A stretch of 37,494 nt of DNA from Desulfosporosinus cupriresistens (GCF_001707885.1 NZ_MASS01000044.1:1-37494), one strand, 5' to 3'; positions 8,763 to 17,484 are shown, counted from the first letter of the stretch. Notes: generated by a model not told the origin, from the letters alone. Translations and numbers: made by a program.

Positions 8763-9392
8763 TTGATAAAGAATTTGTATCTCGTAAGACATGGTGAGGC
8801 AGAACACCTGATAGGTAAGGGGTTAACTGGAGGATGGACAGACTCGGATTTAACAGAAAAAGGAAGAATGCAAGCACACGAAACAGGCAAAAGAATTTTA
8901 AACTTTTTGGGGAAAATTGATGTTGGATTTTACTGTAGTGATCTGCGCAGAGCAAAAGATTCGGCGGAGATTATCGGTAGTTATATAGCCAAAAAGCCAT
9001 TAGCATTTATGGAATTGCGGGAGCAGAATAATGGTGACGCAGCAAATCTTAGTACTGAAGAAGCCCAAAAAATATCTTCTCCGATTTCAGAACCTATAAT
9101 GGATTGGATACATTATCCTAATGCTGAAAGTTGGAGAAGTTTTAATAATAGAGTATATAGGTTTATGAATGTAATTGAACAAGAATCTATGGAGACCGTG
9201 CTTATTGTATCTCACAGAAGGATAATTTTAGCAATAATTCATTGGTGGTTGGAATTCTCCGAAGACTATATTAAAAAAGTATCATTTGATATCGAACCTT
9301 GTAGTCTTACCTATCTAAGGATTAATAAATGGGGAGAAAAAACAGTCTCCAAGCTAAATGATATTGCTCACCTAACGGATATAAAATTATAA
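8763..9392 (+). CDS. Histidine phosphatase family protein
   Basis: 209-residue phosphoglycerate-mutase-like phosphatase. The catalytic LVRHGEAE is at about residues 6-13 with the nucleophilic histidine. The helix SDLRRAKDSAEII carries the second phosphate-pocket arginine, an acid residue is at ELREQNNGD, and VSHRRIILAIIHWWL (about residue 152) supplies the second histidine. TTG start at 8763 after AGGGGG. The substrate is unknown; the family includes alpha-ribazole and sugar phosphatases. It stands alone between terminators. Confidence 0.85.
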   Translation: MIKNLYLVRHGEAEHLIGKGLTGGWTDSDLTEKGRMQAHETGKRILNFLGKIDVGFYCSDLRRAKDSAEIIGSYIAKKPLAFMELREQNNGDAANLSTEEAQKISSPISEPIMDWIHYPNAESWRSFNNRVYRFMNVIEQESMETVLIVSHRRIILAIIHWWLEFSEDYIKKVSFDIEPCSLTYLRINKWGEKTVSKLNDIAHLTDIKL

Positions 9393-9396
9393 AATT

Positions 9397-9428
9397 AAAG
9401 GTAGCGGGTTTTGCTGACCACCTTTTTT
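9397..9428 (+). terminator. Terminator after the histidine phosphatase
   Basis: AAAGGT (9397-9402) pairs with ACCTTT (9420-9425), with inner AGC/GCT pairing and a T run. Confidence 0.65.
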
Positions 9429-9441
9429 ATAGAATGAATGT

Positions 9442-9475
9442 AACAAGCTCCGCCTATTCCAGGGGGGCTTGTTTA
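9442..9475 (+). terminator. Second terminator-like hairpin before the GntR operon
   Basis: Stem AACAAGC (9442-9448) / GCTTGTT (9467-9473), GC-rich interior, T-rich tail. It isolates the ytrA-like operon from upstream transcription. Confidence 0.6.
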
Positions 9476-9494
9476 TTTGAGCCTTATTAAGCGC

Positions 9495-9543
9495 TTTACA
9501 ATTTATAACATTTATAGTATAGTGCGTTACAGTACTAATGTAC
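9495..9543 (+). promoter_or_regulatory. Sigma-A promoter and candidate operator of the GntR-ABC operon
   Basis: -35 TTTACA (9495-9500), 17-nt spacer, -10 TATAGT (9518-9523). The palindrome GTAC-TAAT-GTAC (9532-9543) covers the expected start site, a natural place for autorepression by the GntR protein encoded 30 nt downstream. Confidence 0.6.
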
Positions 9544-9572
9544 AGGTGTGGATTGTGCCAGGAGGTGGAATT

Positions 9573-9959
9573 ATGATCCTAAATAACAAAAGTATGAAAC
9601 CCATATATGTACAGATTGCCGAATGGCTGGAAGTAGAAATACTTAATGATCACATCAAGGAAGAAGAACGTATCTTCTCGCAGTATCAGCTAGCGGATAT
9701 GTTTACTATAAACCCCTCAACAGCTGCTAAAGGGCTAAATATTCTAGCTGACGAGAACATTGTTTATAAAAAACGTGGCCTAGGTATGTTTGTATCACCC
9801 AATGCCAAGCAGTATATCTTAACTAAGCGCAGAAATCAGATTTTAGGGCAAATGATTGAAGCGTTAGTTATCGAAGCAAAACGGTTAGATGTGAGCGAAA
9901 GCGAGCTTATTAGGATGATCCAACAAGCAAGAGCAGAAAGTGAGGAAAACTTGAGATGA
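9573..9959 (+). CDS. GntR-family transcriptional regulator, YtrA type
   Basis: 128-residue repressor: an N-terminal winged helix (YVQIAEWLEVEIL, FSQYQLADMFTINPSTAAKGLNIL, KKRGLGMFV) followed by only a short helical tail. This is the YtrA subfamily layout, which lacks a large effector domain. ATG 9573 follows AGGAGGT; an in-frame extension up to 9477 has no ribosome site and runs through the promoter. Its stop overlaps the ABC ATPase start. In YtrA systems the regulator controls its own ABC transporter operon, often responding to cell-wall antibiotics. Confidence 0.88.
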   Translation: MILNNKSMKPIYVQIAEWLEVEILNDHIKEEERIFSQYQLADMFTINPSTAAKGLNILADENIVYKKRGLGMFVSPNAKQYILTKRRNQILGQMIEALVIEAKRLDVSESELIRMIQQARAESEENLR

Positions 9960-10858
9960 GTACAATTCAAGCCAGAGATGTTACAAAGTCCTACGGCAAG
10001 ATTAAGGCTATAGATCATTTATCCTTTGATATAGAAGAAAACAAAATAACGGGTTTAATAGGAAGAAACGGTGCAGGAAAAACAACTTTGTTAAAGATGA
10101 TTGCGGGATATATAAGGCCAACAAGTGGTGATCTCATGGTCCATTCCCGAAATCCGTTCAACAGCTTGGAAGTTTCAGCACATACAATTTTTATCGATGA
10201 TAATATGACATTTCCCAATTCACTGACCCTCAAGGACATATTAACAGAGGTGTCTCACTTTTATATCAATTGGAATAGTGGCTTGGCAAGTGGCTTATTT
10301 GACTATTTTTCATTGAATCCGAAACAGCCGCACAGTAATTTATCGAAGGGAACAAAAAGTACATTTAATAGTATTCTCGGTATGGCCTCACGCTGCCCGC
10401 TTACTATTTTCGATGAGCCAACAACAGGTATGGATTCGGCAGTAAGAAAGGATTTTTATAAGGCCTTGCTGAAAGACTATATTGAATACCCCCGAACGAT
10501 CATTCTATCAAGTCATTTATTAAGTGAACTTGAAGAAATATTAGAGGATATTCTCTTGATCAATCAAGGTACAAAGAGATTACATCTTCCGGCGATTGAG
10601 TTAAGGGAATTTGCAGTTGGAATTAGGGGAAATGCCCAAGTCGTGCAGGATTTGGTAGAAGGTAAGGAGATTCTCTATCGAGAAGAATTTTCTAAAGGCA
10701 GCTTATACGTTGTTTTAAAAAAGGAGTTATTGCGAGATCAGTTTGACCAAGTAAAGCAAAGTAACTTAGAAGTTGTCCCGGTTTCAACGGATGATCTGTG
10801 CGTTTACTTAACGGCAAAAACTAATGGGGGGATTGAGGATGTCTTCAAAAGAAGTTAA
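9956..10858 (+). CDS. ABC transporter ATP-binding protein (YtrB-like)
   Basis: 300-residue ATPase. Walker A GRNGAGKTT (36-44), signature LSKGT (129-133, a variant of LSGGQ), Walker B with DEPT (about 153) and the H-switch SSHLL (about 180). A roughly 80-residue C-terminal extension is present. The start overlaps the regulator stop (ATGA). It works with the two membrane proteins encoded immediately downstream. Confidence 0.92.
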   Translation: MSTIQARDVTKSYGKIKAIDHLSFDIEENKITGLIGRNGAGKTTLLKMIAGYIRPTSGDLMVHSRNPFNSLEVSAHTIFIDDNMTFPNSLTLKDILTEVSHFYINWNSGLASGLFDYFSLNPKQPHSNLSKGTKSTFNSILGMASRCPLTIFDEPTTGMDSAVRKDFYKALLKDYIEYPRTIILSSHLLSELEEILEDILLINQGTKRLHLPAIELREFAVGIRGNAQVVQDLVEGKEILYREEFSKGSLYVVLKKELLRDQFDQVKQSNLEVVPVSTDDLCVYLTAKTNGGIEDVFKRS

Positions 10859-11567
10859 CCTGCTATCAATTTCGTGTAAACAATATTTCTACAAGCTTAA
10901 AGCTTATTCTAGTTTGGTCCATAGCCTTATAATTGTACAACTGATTGCGCTGCTTTTCTCAATGGGCGGAGTGCTTAGAATGTCGGGTGGTAATGGAGAA
11001 TTATCTGTTTCGGTGAAGAGTTATAATTCGAACATAGTTATAGTATTCTCGTTTTTGTGGATAATGTTTATAGCCGTACAGCTAAACTCGAAGCCCTATA
11101 AAAAGGTGGAGCTTCCACTTGTGACCAATAGATTGTCAGGGAATTTATCAAACATAGGTTGCTTGGTGACCACTTGTCTTTTTGGGGGGATTACTTCATC
11201 ACTTGTTGGTGTGCTTCTAAGGCTAATAACTAATTCTACGTTTGACAGGTCACAAATTGTTTTCAACACATTTTTCTTCACTGATCTGCTTCTCGGTATG
11301 TTTGTTGCTATTTTATATATGCTCTTATTCTCTGCGTTTGGTTATTTTATAGGGGTATTAGCCCAATTGAATGTCGCTTTTATAATAATTATTCCGGCAG
11401 TAATTCTGGGGGTCTTAAGAGTATATACCGATTTTTCCCAATCTGTTTTTAAGTTTTTTGCTTTTGAGGTTTCTCTGACCATATTTGTGCTAAAAGTCAT
11501 TATTACTTCAACCTTTTTATTTGGCATTAGTATATTTCTTTCGAACGGAATGGAGGTTAATAAATGA
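10839..11567 (+). CDS. ABC transporter membrane protein, first permease
   Basis: 242-residue hydrophobic protein with about six membrane segments, unlike any well-known named permease but in the position of YtrC/D-type permeases. The ATG at 10839, inside the end of the ATPase gene, follows GATTGAGG. An upstream in-frame ATG at 10824 is possible. Its stop overlaps the next start (ATGA). Interpreted as the permease subunit of the GntR-controlled exporter; the substrate is unknown. Confidence 0.75.
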   Translation: MSSKEVNLLSISCKQYFYKLKAYSSLVHSLIIVQLIALLFSMGGVLRMSGGNGELSVSVKSYNSNIVIVFSFLWIMFIAVQLNSKPYKKVELPLVTNRLSGNLSNIGCLVTTCLFGGITSSLVGVLLRLITNSTFDRSQIVFNTFFFTDLLLGMFVAILYMLLFSAFGYFIGVLAQLNVAFIIIIPAVILGVLRVYTDFSQSVFKFFAFEVSLTIFVLKVIITSTFLFGISIFLSNGMEVNK

Positions 11568-12295
11568 TTAGTAGAGCTTCAGCACAGTTATTCCTTATAT
11601 TGCTCATTGTGATAATCATAGCCATAGCATTTATTGTTCCGAAAATAGGATTTAAGCTTGCTCGGATATCATGGAGAGGGAGTTTAATGGTATCAGGTTT
11701 ATATCTTGGAATTTTAATTGTGGCTGTTCCGATATTATATCTGCTGCCGAAAGAAGGTTATAGCCAAACTATTGAAAATAGAGATCGAGCTATAACGTTA
11801 TCTCAAAACACTATCTCAGATTTGTATAGTCACGATTTATCTGCTGAGAAAGATTTAGATGAATTACCAGGACTTTATAAAAATAGTAGTCATACATTTA
11901 AAGTCGATTCCAAGAATCTGTCCTTTAATGTACCATCCAATGTGGGGTTATATCCCATTTTGGTCGCCAGAAAGAACATTGATGACGGAGATATTGACGT
12001 TTGCACTTACGTTGCAACTCAATTTGTTGGAGAGATTGATTATACAAAGTTTATTTTGCCTCCCATTATTACATTTCAAAACGGGACGTTATCGTTTACA
12101 TCGACTCACCAATCACTGGATTTTATCCAATGTAGTGCTGACTTTACTATTAATCAATTTAAACATCAAAATACAGGAGAAGAGAATGGGTTGTCAACAA
12201 CTTTTGGAGATAAAGTTGTATATATACGCGTTCCTAAAAGTTTAATAATTAGTAATGGAATGAACAACAATATTCACTTGATTAGTAGCGACTGA
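11564..12295 (+). CDS. Membrane-anchored protein of the YtrA-like ABC operon
   Basis: 243 residues: two N-terminal hydrophobic helices (about 8-28 and 40-62), then a roughly 170-residue soluble region with no recognised motif, probably outside the membrane. Strict operon position (4-nt overlap with the permease) ties it to the ABC system, perhaps as a substrate-sensing or accessory subunit. I do not recognise the soluble domain. Confidence 0.65.
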   Translation: MISRASAQLFLILLIVIIIAIAFIVPKIGFKLARISWRGSLMVSGLYLGILIVAVPILYLLPKEGYSQTIENRDRAITLSQNTISDLYSHDLSAEKDLDELPGLYKNSSHTFKVDSKNLSFNVPSNVGLYPILVARKNIDDGDIDVCTYVATQFVGEIDYTKFILPPIITFQNGTLSFTSTHQSLDFIQCSADFTINQFKHQNTGEENGLSTTFGDKVVYIRVPKSLIISNGMNNNIHLISSD

Positions 12296-12358
12296 ATGCT
12301 GCATGAACTTGATTTTATAGTCAAATATTGAGTGTAACTTTATGAAGGAGGTTCATAA

Positions 12359-12987
12359 ATGAATCAAGGGCAAACGAGCAAAACTACTGAACCACTACAT
12401 CTGGGCTTGTTAGTAATTTTTGCGTTAACCCTCATTTGGTCTGTCATTAATCCAAAGGATTTATTTACATGGTTTCTGGAGGTTTTTCCAGCACTGATCG
12501 GGTTGGCAGTTATAATAATTACATATCATCGATTTCGATTGACTAACTTAGTTTATGTCTTGGTATTAGTGCACGCTTTAATTCTTGTGATCGGCGGCCA
12601 TTACACTTATGCTGAAATGCCTTTTTTTAATTGGCTGCGAGATAATTTTCACCTGGCCAGGAATTATTATGATCGCTTGGGCCATTTTGCCCAGGGGTTT
12701 GTGCCGGCAATTATTTGTCGAGAAGTGTTATTACGCAAATCTCCATTAAAGAGAGGGAAACTGTTATCTTTCCTTGTAATTTGCATTTGTCTGGCGATTA
12801 GCGCTTCGTACGAATTAATTGAGTGGGGTGTAGCAGAGGCTACAGGGAGTGCTGCTGACGCATTTCAAGGCACACAGGGGATGTATGGGATACACAATGG
12901 GATATGTTTATGGCTTTGTGTGGTGCCGTTATTTCGCTTGTATCGCTTGGGAATTTTCATGATTCCGTTCTGAAACAAATGCGATGA
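12359..12987 (+). pseudogene. DUF2238 (YjdF-like) membrane protein with a one-base frameshift
   Basis: Multi-pass membrane protein. The N-terminal part (to about residue 172) fits DUF2238: GGHYTYAEMPFFNWLRD, YYDRLGHFAQGF and SASYELIEWG. After GTQG the zero frame gives an atypical tail (MYGIHNGICLWL...) ending at 12973. Adding one G to the GGGG run at 12877-12880 (equivalent to a -1 shift) gives the family-typical GDVWDTQWDM and a final helix ending at 12987. So the gene carries a 1-nt deletion, a sequencing error, or is read by -1 frameshifting. Strong ribosome site GAAGGAGG. Function of the family unknown. Confidence 0.8.
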
Positions 12988-13008
12988 GATCAATGAACCA
13001 TTTTTCAA

Positions 13009-13196
13009 TAGACAATTACAGAATAGTTGGTTAAAATGGATACTGTAGATAATCTGTGAGTTGTTTCACAGGTTTGGTAGTAAGGCAGACAGATAGGTCG
13101 ACCAATTTGAACAAAAATTACGAGCATGGAAGGATGGTAGAATGACGATTAAGTGATTTGATTTATCAGCTATCCTTTTTGTGGTAGCTTTTTTTT
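13009..13196 (+). ncRNA. ORF-free promoter-to-terminator unit: small RNA or paaK leader
   Basis: Promoter-like TAGACA (13009-13014), a 17-nt spacer and TAAAAT (13032-13037). The following roughly 150 nt encode no protein but form a CTGTGA/TCACAG hairpin (about 13056-13073), a GGTCGACC palindrome and finally a strong terminator at 13168-13196. It may be an independent small RNA or a leader attenuating the paaK gene, which starts 120 nt further on. It matches no riboswitch class that I can recognise. Confidence 0.35.
13168..13196 (+). terminator. Intrinsic terminator with 8-T run
   Basis: AGCTATC (13168-13174) pairs with GGTAGCT (13183-13189), followed by eight Ts. It lies between the frameshifted DUF2238 gene and paaK. 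Confidence 0.8.
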
Positions 13197-13231
13197 GTAC
13201 TATTTAGAAAGTATAAGGGCAACTAGGCAGC

Positions 13232-13285
13232 CGCTGGTCATGGATGACCGAGTGTCCATGTAGCCATGGATGGCGAGAAGGGACC
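13232..13285. repeat. 54-bp intergenic repeat, copy B (inverted relative to copy A)
   Basis: Reverse complement of 1303-1356 with three mismatches. It ends only 34 nt before the paaK start and so separates the upstream terminator from the gene. Confidence 0.75.
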
Positions 13286-13318
13286 GCGAAGTAGCAATTG
13301 AAGAAAGGTTGGTTAATT

Positions 13319-14626
13319 GTGATCTGGAATATAGAGCAAGAATGTATGAGCCGCAGTAAGCTGGAAGAATTGCAATTAGAACGTCTGAAGTGGACGGTTA
13401 ACAGGGTATACAACAAGGTGCCGCATTATAGAGCGAAATTTGAGGAACTAGGTATTAGACCTGAGGACATCAAATCCTTAGCCGACATAAAGCGTTTGCC
13501 CTTCACTACGAAAGATGACTTAAGGAGCAACTACCCTTTTGGGCTCTTCGCTGTTCCCCAGAAGGAAGTGGTTCGTGTCCATGCCTCATCCGGTACCACT
13601 GGCCGACCAGTGGTCGTTGGCTATACGGGTAACGATCTCAATACCTGGACCGATCTGACAGCTCGGATGGTCACGTTGGCCGGAGTCACCTCCGATGACG
13701 TTGCGCAGATTGCTTTTAATTACGGTCTTTTCACCGGAGGGTTTGGTCTACATTATGGACTGGAAAGAGCTGGCGCCCTTGTTGTTCCCGTCTCAGGCGG
13801 GAATACAGAACGGCAGATCATGTTAATGCGGGACTTTGGTACTACTGTGCTTATCGCCACTCCGAGCTATTCGCTTTATATCGCTGAAGCTGCTGAGAAG
13901 ATGGGGATTGACATCTCTTCTTTGAAGCTTAAGATCGGGCTCTTCGGAGGTGAACCCTGGACTGAAGAAATGCGTAAGGAGATTGAATCTAGGCTCAATA
14001 TTATTGCCACGGATAACTATGGTCTAAGCGAGGTAATGGGTCCTGGTGTCGCCGGGGAATGTGTATATAAGTGTGGTCATCATATTGCAGAGGACCACTT
14101 TATTATAGAGACAATCGATCCCGAGACAGGTGAAGCGCTGGAACCCGGCCAAGAAGGGGAACTTGTATTTACTTCTCTGACCAAGGAAGCTTTTCCGGTG
14201 ATCCGGTTTCGGACCAAAGATATCTCTTGTATTACCCAGGAACCCTGCCAGTGTGGTCGGACCACAGCACGTATGCGTAAGGTCGTTGGTCGCACGGATG
14301 ATATGTTGATCATTCGCGGTGTCAATGTCTTTCCTTCCCAGATTGAAAGTGTTCTCATGAATATCGAGGGCATAGGTCCTCATTATTTAATCAACGTCCA
14401 CAGGCGCAATTATCTGGACGAACTGGAGGTAGTCGTTGAGCTCACCCGTGAAGATCTGCTCGAACCTTATTCCAGGCTAGAAGACTTTAAGGGATACATT
14501 CGGCAGAAGCTTCACGGCGTTCTCTCAATCAACGTTCGTTTGAAGATCGTCCAACCTGGAACTCTGGAACGGAGCGCCGGTAAAGCAAAGCGGGTCTTCG
14601 ATTACCGTCGCCAGCTTGCTGAATAG
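13319..14626 (+). CDS. Phenylacetate-CoA ligase (PaaK family)
   Basis: ATP-dependent aryl-acid CoA ligase (AMP-forming), about 435 residues as in the family. Visible motifs: ATP-binding ASSGTTGRPVV, FGGEPWTEEM, DNYGLSEVMGPGVA, the hinge-adjacent RFRTKD and VVGRTDDMLIIRGVNVFPSQIE, then the C-terminal domain with a lysine-containing SAGKAKRV. The GTG at 13319 gives the canonical start V/M-IWN followed by ECMSR, with AAAGG about 10 nt upstream; a TTG at 13298 is less likely. With the permease downstream it suggests uptake and activation of an aromatic acid. PaaK-type ligases also occur in indolepyruvate ferredoxin oxidoreductase pathways. Confidence 0.9.
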   Translation: MIWNIEQECMSRSKLEELQLERLKWTVNRVYNKVPHYRAKFEELGIRPEDIKSLADIKRLPFTTKDDLRSNYPFGLFAVPQKEVVRVHASSGTTGRPVVVGYTGNDLNTWTDLTARMVTLAGVTSDDVAQIAFNYGLFTGGFGLHYGLERAGALVVPVSGGNTERQIMLMRDFGTTVLIATPSYSLYIAEAAEKMGIDISSLKLKIGLFGGEPWTEEMRKEIESRLNIIATDNYGLSEVMGPGVAGECVYKCGHHIAEDHFIIETIDPETGEALEPGQEGELVFTSLTKEAFPVIRFRTKDISCITQEPCQCGRTTARMRKVVGRTDDMLIIRGVNVFPSQIESVLMNIEGIGPHYLINVHRRNYLDELEVVVELTREDLLEPYSRLEDFKGYIRQKLHGVLSINVRLKIVQPGTLERSAGKAKRVFDYRRQLAE

Positions 14627-14701
14627 GCTTAACAATATTCAGCATCAATTTCTCGTTTTTATTGCTAATTTTGATTTTATAAAGGTGAAGGTGGAGACTA
14701 T

Positions 14702-16300
14702 ATGTCAGTTAATTCACTTCTACTAACCTTGATTCCTATTACCGTAATAATATTGATGCTCGTTGTTTGGAAAAAGCCTGCAGATATCAGTGGTATCGTA
14801 GGATGGATTGCAGTTTCTGTTATCGCATTTCTATTTTTTCAAACGAGTGGTGAAGTAATCCTCAGGTCTACCGTAGCTGGAGGAGTAAAGTCTTTTGCTG
14901 TGTCTTTAGTGGTTGCCACGTCTTTGTTACAGATGGCTTATATGGAGAAGACAGGAGCACTGAAGAGAGTTATTATTTTAATTAAAACGATCGCCAGTGA
15001 TAATAGGGCCGTACAAATTATGCTTATCAATATTGGTTTCGGCACGCTTATGGTATCAGTTGGGGCAACCCCTGTCTCCCTACTTCCGCCTATTATGTTG
15101 GCCCTGGGTTATTCAACTTACGTTTCTATTGCTCTTCCGTGTATTGGGTATGATGCTCTCTGCACCTACGCTTTGTTGGGAGCACCTGTAGTTGTTTTCG
15201 TGGACATGGCCAATTCATTTCTCGGCAAGGGTCATGAAATTAGTTTGTCTCAGGCGGGCAGCGTGTTTTTTATGTTTCTACCGGTTGTCTCCACATTAAT
15301 CGGTTTTTGCATGCTCTGGATTGTAGGAAAGTGGCAGGGTATCAAAGACGGTTGGCTTCCTTGTGTGATTACTGGAGCGGTCATCACAATTGTCTCCTAT
15401 TATACAAACAAAGTAGATAGACTAGTGGTTCTAACCGGTATCATGTGCGGTGCCGCGGTTATTATTGCTATGGTACTTTATCTAATGGCTACGGGAAAAA
15501 GGGTTATCGATAAAAGTAGCTTAACTGTTGAGGAGCTGGATTATGAAAAAACATATCCTCTCTGGAAAGCTTTAACACCGTGGGTCCTTCTTATTGTCCT
15601 AATACTTCTCCTTAATGTTCCTACAGATATGTTCAACTTTCTTTACAGGAAGGTTACCCTTCCAATCGTCGGTCTGTCTGCTGACGGTAAACCAATTATG
15701 ACAAGAGCATTATGGAATGCTTATACGTGGATTTTGGTGAGCACCATTCTTTCTATGGTTTTCATAAAACCGACGTCTTCCCAATTGAAAGAAACCTTTA
15801 GGTTGTGGTGGAAGAGGGCTCCTAGGCCAGTTTTTGCTGTGGCCATTTTCTTTAGCATAGGGGAGATTATGAATATGTCCGGCTATAATATTGTCACAAA
15901 AAAGTTTGCGGTGGCCAGCATGGTGCAGGTTTTGGCGGATTTTTCATCCCAGATCTTCAGTAACGCTTACGGTTCAGTGGTTACTTTCATTGGTCTTTTG
16001 GGAGGATTTATAACAGGCAGTGAAGCTTCTACAATAGCAATGTTCTCAATCTATACAATGAAGACTGCAAATTTGCTCCATATGGGACTAAAAGAAATGC
16101 TTATAGTAACAGCAGGATTGGCCTTTGGTGGTGGTCTAGCGAGCGTCATATCTCCAGCAAAATTACAGAACGCTGCAGCAGCAATCGATAAAATGGGTGA
16201 AGAGACTAAGGTAATAAGAATTGCCTTTGTATTTTCATTAATATTAACAGCAGTAACATCCGCTTTGGTTGTCGTGTTATTGAAAATTTATGCGGTTTGA
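14702..16300 (+). CDS. L-lactate permease family (LctP) transporter
   Basis: 532-residue membrane protein with about 13 hydrophobic segments and LctP-like features: an N-terminal hydrophobic pair with a WKKPADISG loop, LLPPIMLALGYS, and the conserved FITGSEASTIAMFSIYTMKTANLLH (positions 16005-16080) followed by the GGGLASVISPAKLQNAAAAI helix. Ribosome site GGTGGAG. It lies 75 nt after the PaaK-type gene without an intervening terminator, so it probably forms a two-gene operon. The cargo may be an organic or aromatic acid rather than lactate. Confidence 0.8.
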   Translation: MSVNSLLLTLIPITVIILMLVVWKKPADISGIVGWIAVSVIAFLFFQTSGEVILRSTVAGGVKSFAVSLVVATSLLQMAYMEKTGALKRVIILIKTIASDNRAVQIMLINIGFGTLMVSVGATPVSLLPPIMLALGYSTYVSIALPCIGYDALCTYALLGAPVVVFVDMANSFLGKGHEISLSQAGSVFFMFLPVVSTLIGFCMLWIVGKWQGIKDGWLPCVITGAVITIVSYYTNKVDRLVVLTGIMCGAAVIIAMVLYLMATGKRVIDKSSLTVEELDYEKTYPLWKALTPWVLLIVLILLLNVPTDMFNFLYRKVTLPIVGLSADGKPIMTRALWNAYTWILVSTILSMVFIKPTSSQLKETFRLWWKRAPRPVFAVAIFFSIGEIMNMSGYNIVTKKFAVASMVQVLADFSSQIFSNAYGSVVTFIGLLGGFITGSEASTIAMFSIYTMKTANLLHMGLKEMLIVTAGLAFGGGLASVISPAKLQNAAAAIDKMGEETKVIRIAFVFSLILTAVTSALVVVLLKIYAV

Positions 16301-16382
16301 AAAACAGCACACTTACATAGCTTAACGCTAGGAACGAAAATCTAGACGCAATTTTGGGAATAGCTTTTTGAAGCAACAAACG

Positions 16383-16417
16383 GTCCGTTATCCACTTGAT
16401 GGATAATGGACTTTTTG
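16383..16417 (+). terminator. Terminator after the permease
   Basis: Twelve-base stem GTCCGTTATCCA / TGGATAATGGAC with a 5-nt loop and T5. Confidence 0.9.
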
Positions 16418-16480
16418 ATTAAATGAAACCTTTCACGAAAAGGAATCGACCCCACGAGGAAGAACTTGGAATTGATAATT

Positions 16481-16600
16481 ATGGAACTGGTAGTCTTGGC
16501 AAAGGATAAACCCGAGAACTGTCCTAAGAAGTCGAAAAAGCCTATAATAACTGTAGAGCCTGAAGAGAACTCGAAACTGTGGCGGCATACGTTGAATTGA
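16481..16600 (+). CDS. Possible 39-residue small protein or gene relic
   Basis: Open frame MELVVLAKDKPENC..., Lys/Glu/Pro-rich, ending WRHTLN with its stop overlapping the ribosome site of the next gene. The ATG has only a distant GAGGAAG. It could be the 3' relic of a lost gene or a leader. No family recognised. Confidence 0.25.
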   Translation: MELVVLAKDKPENCPKKSKKPIITVEPEENSKLWRHTLN

Positions 16601-16611
16601 AGGAGGCCCTA

Positions 16612-17484
16612 ATGATTATTAAGTCTTATAGTAAATTAAATAAAAAGACTATTAATGAAGTTCTTAACCTCGAAAAGATTTGCCAAGAACATGACATGCT
16701 TAAAGGAAGCGTATTCTTAGATACTTCTTTGAATTTTGATCAGAGTATTAAGAGTACATTTCTCCTATATGAAAATCGTGAGCTAATAAGTATCTTATCC
16801 ATGTTTATCCCCACACAAGAGGAAGCTGAAATATCAGCATTTACTTTGCCTGAGTACAGGCGTAATGGATACTTTAAAGCATTGTTAGAAAAAGCAGTCG
16901 AAGAACTAAGGAAATTCGATATTCAAAATATATTGTTTGTATGTGAAAAGCAATCAATTTCTGGTAAAGGGGTATTGACTACCCTCAATGCTGAGTATGA
17001 TCATACCGAGTATTCTATGAGATTCAACAAGACTAGATATGAATATAAGGACATGTTTCGGCTATCCCTTATACCTACCCATTTTAAGGATCTCAATCAA
17101 TTAATTGATATAAGTATGAAGATTTTCAATGATGGCTATGAAGACTCCAAAAGTATAATTGAAAATTGTCTTCAATCAGAAACTCGGGAACTTTATCTTG
17201 CAGTCTTGAACGATGAGATTGTTGGCATGAGTTCAATAAACCAGGAGAGAGATGAAGCCTTAATATTTGGGTTGGGGATAGTACCCGAATATAGGGGTAA
17301 AGGATACGGAAAGGAATTATTACATCTAATCATCGATCGCTTATGGCAAACGGGAAAAACTGAACTAATGCTTGATGTCAATAGCGACAATGCACATGCC
17401 TTAGAACTTTATAAAAAATCTGGTTTTCAAATAGAAGTAGCCTTTGAGTATTATAGAAAAAAAGTAAGTGAAATATATAAATAA
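16612..17484 (+). CDS. Tandem GNAT acetyltransferase
   Basis: 290-residue protein with two GNAT domains. The N-terminal one (residues 1-145) has the degenerate motif EISAFTLPEYRRNGYFKALL. The C-terminal one (about 150-290) has the intact acetyl-CoA-binding IVPEYRGKGYGKELLHLII and the NSDNAHALELYKKSGF ending. ATG 16612 follows AAGGAGG at good spacing; an upstream GTG at 16579 is not supported. Likely an N-acetyltransferase of a small molecule, substrate unknown. Confidence 0.88.
   Translation: MIIKSYSKLNKKTINEVLNLEKICQEHDMLKGSVFLDTSLNFDQSIKSTFLLYENRELISILSMFIPTQEEAEISAFTLPEYRRNGYFKALLEKAVEELRKFDIQNILFVCEKQSISGKGVLTTLNAEYDHTEYSMRFNKTRYEYKDMFRLSLIPTHFKDLNQLIDISMKIFNDGYEDSKSIIENCLQSETRELYLAVLNDEIVGMSSINQERDEALIFGLGIVPEYRGKGYGKELLHLIIDRLWQTGKTELMLDVNSDNAHALELYKKSGFQIEVAFEYYRKKVSEIYK

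Noticed and set aside
13278..13288. GGGACCGCG resembling the T-box GGTGGNACCGCG motif
   Set aside because: It is part of the 54-bp repeat, copy A lacks the CCGCG end, and no T-box stem I or specifier loop precedes it.
14024..14383. Minus-strand ORFs of 97-119 residues inside the PaaK-type gene
   Set aside because: Shadow frames of a clearly coding gene.
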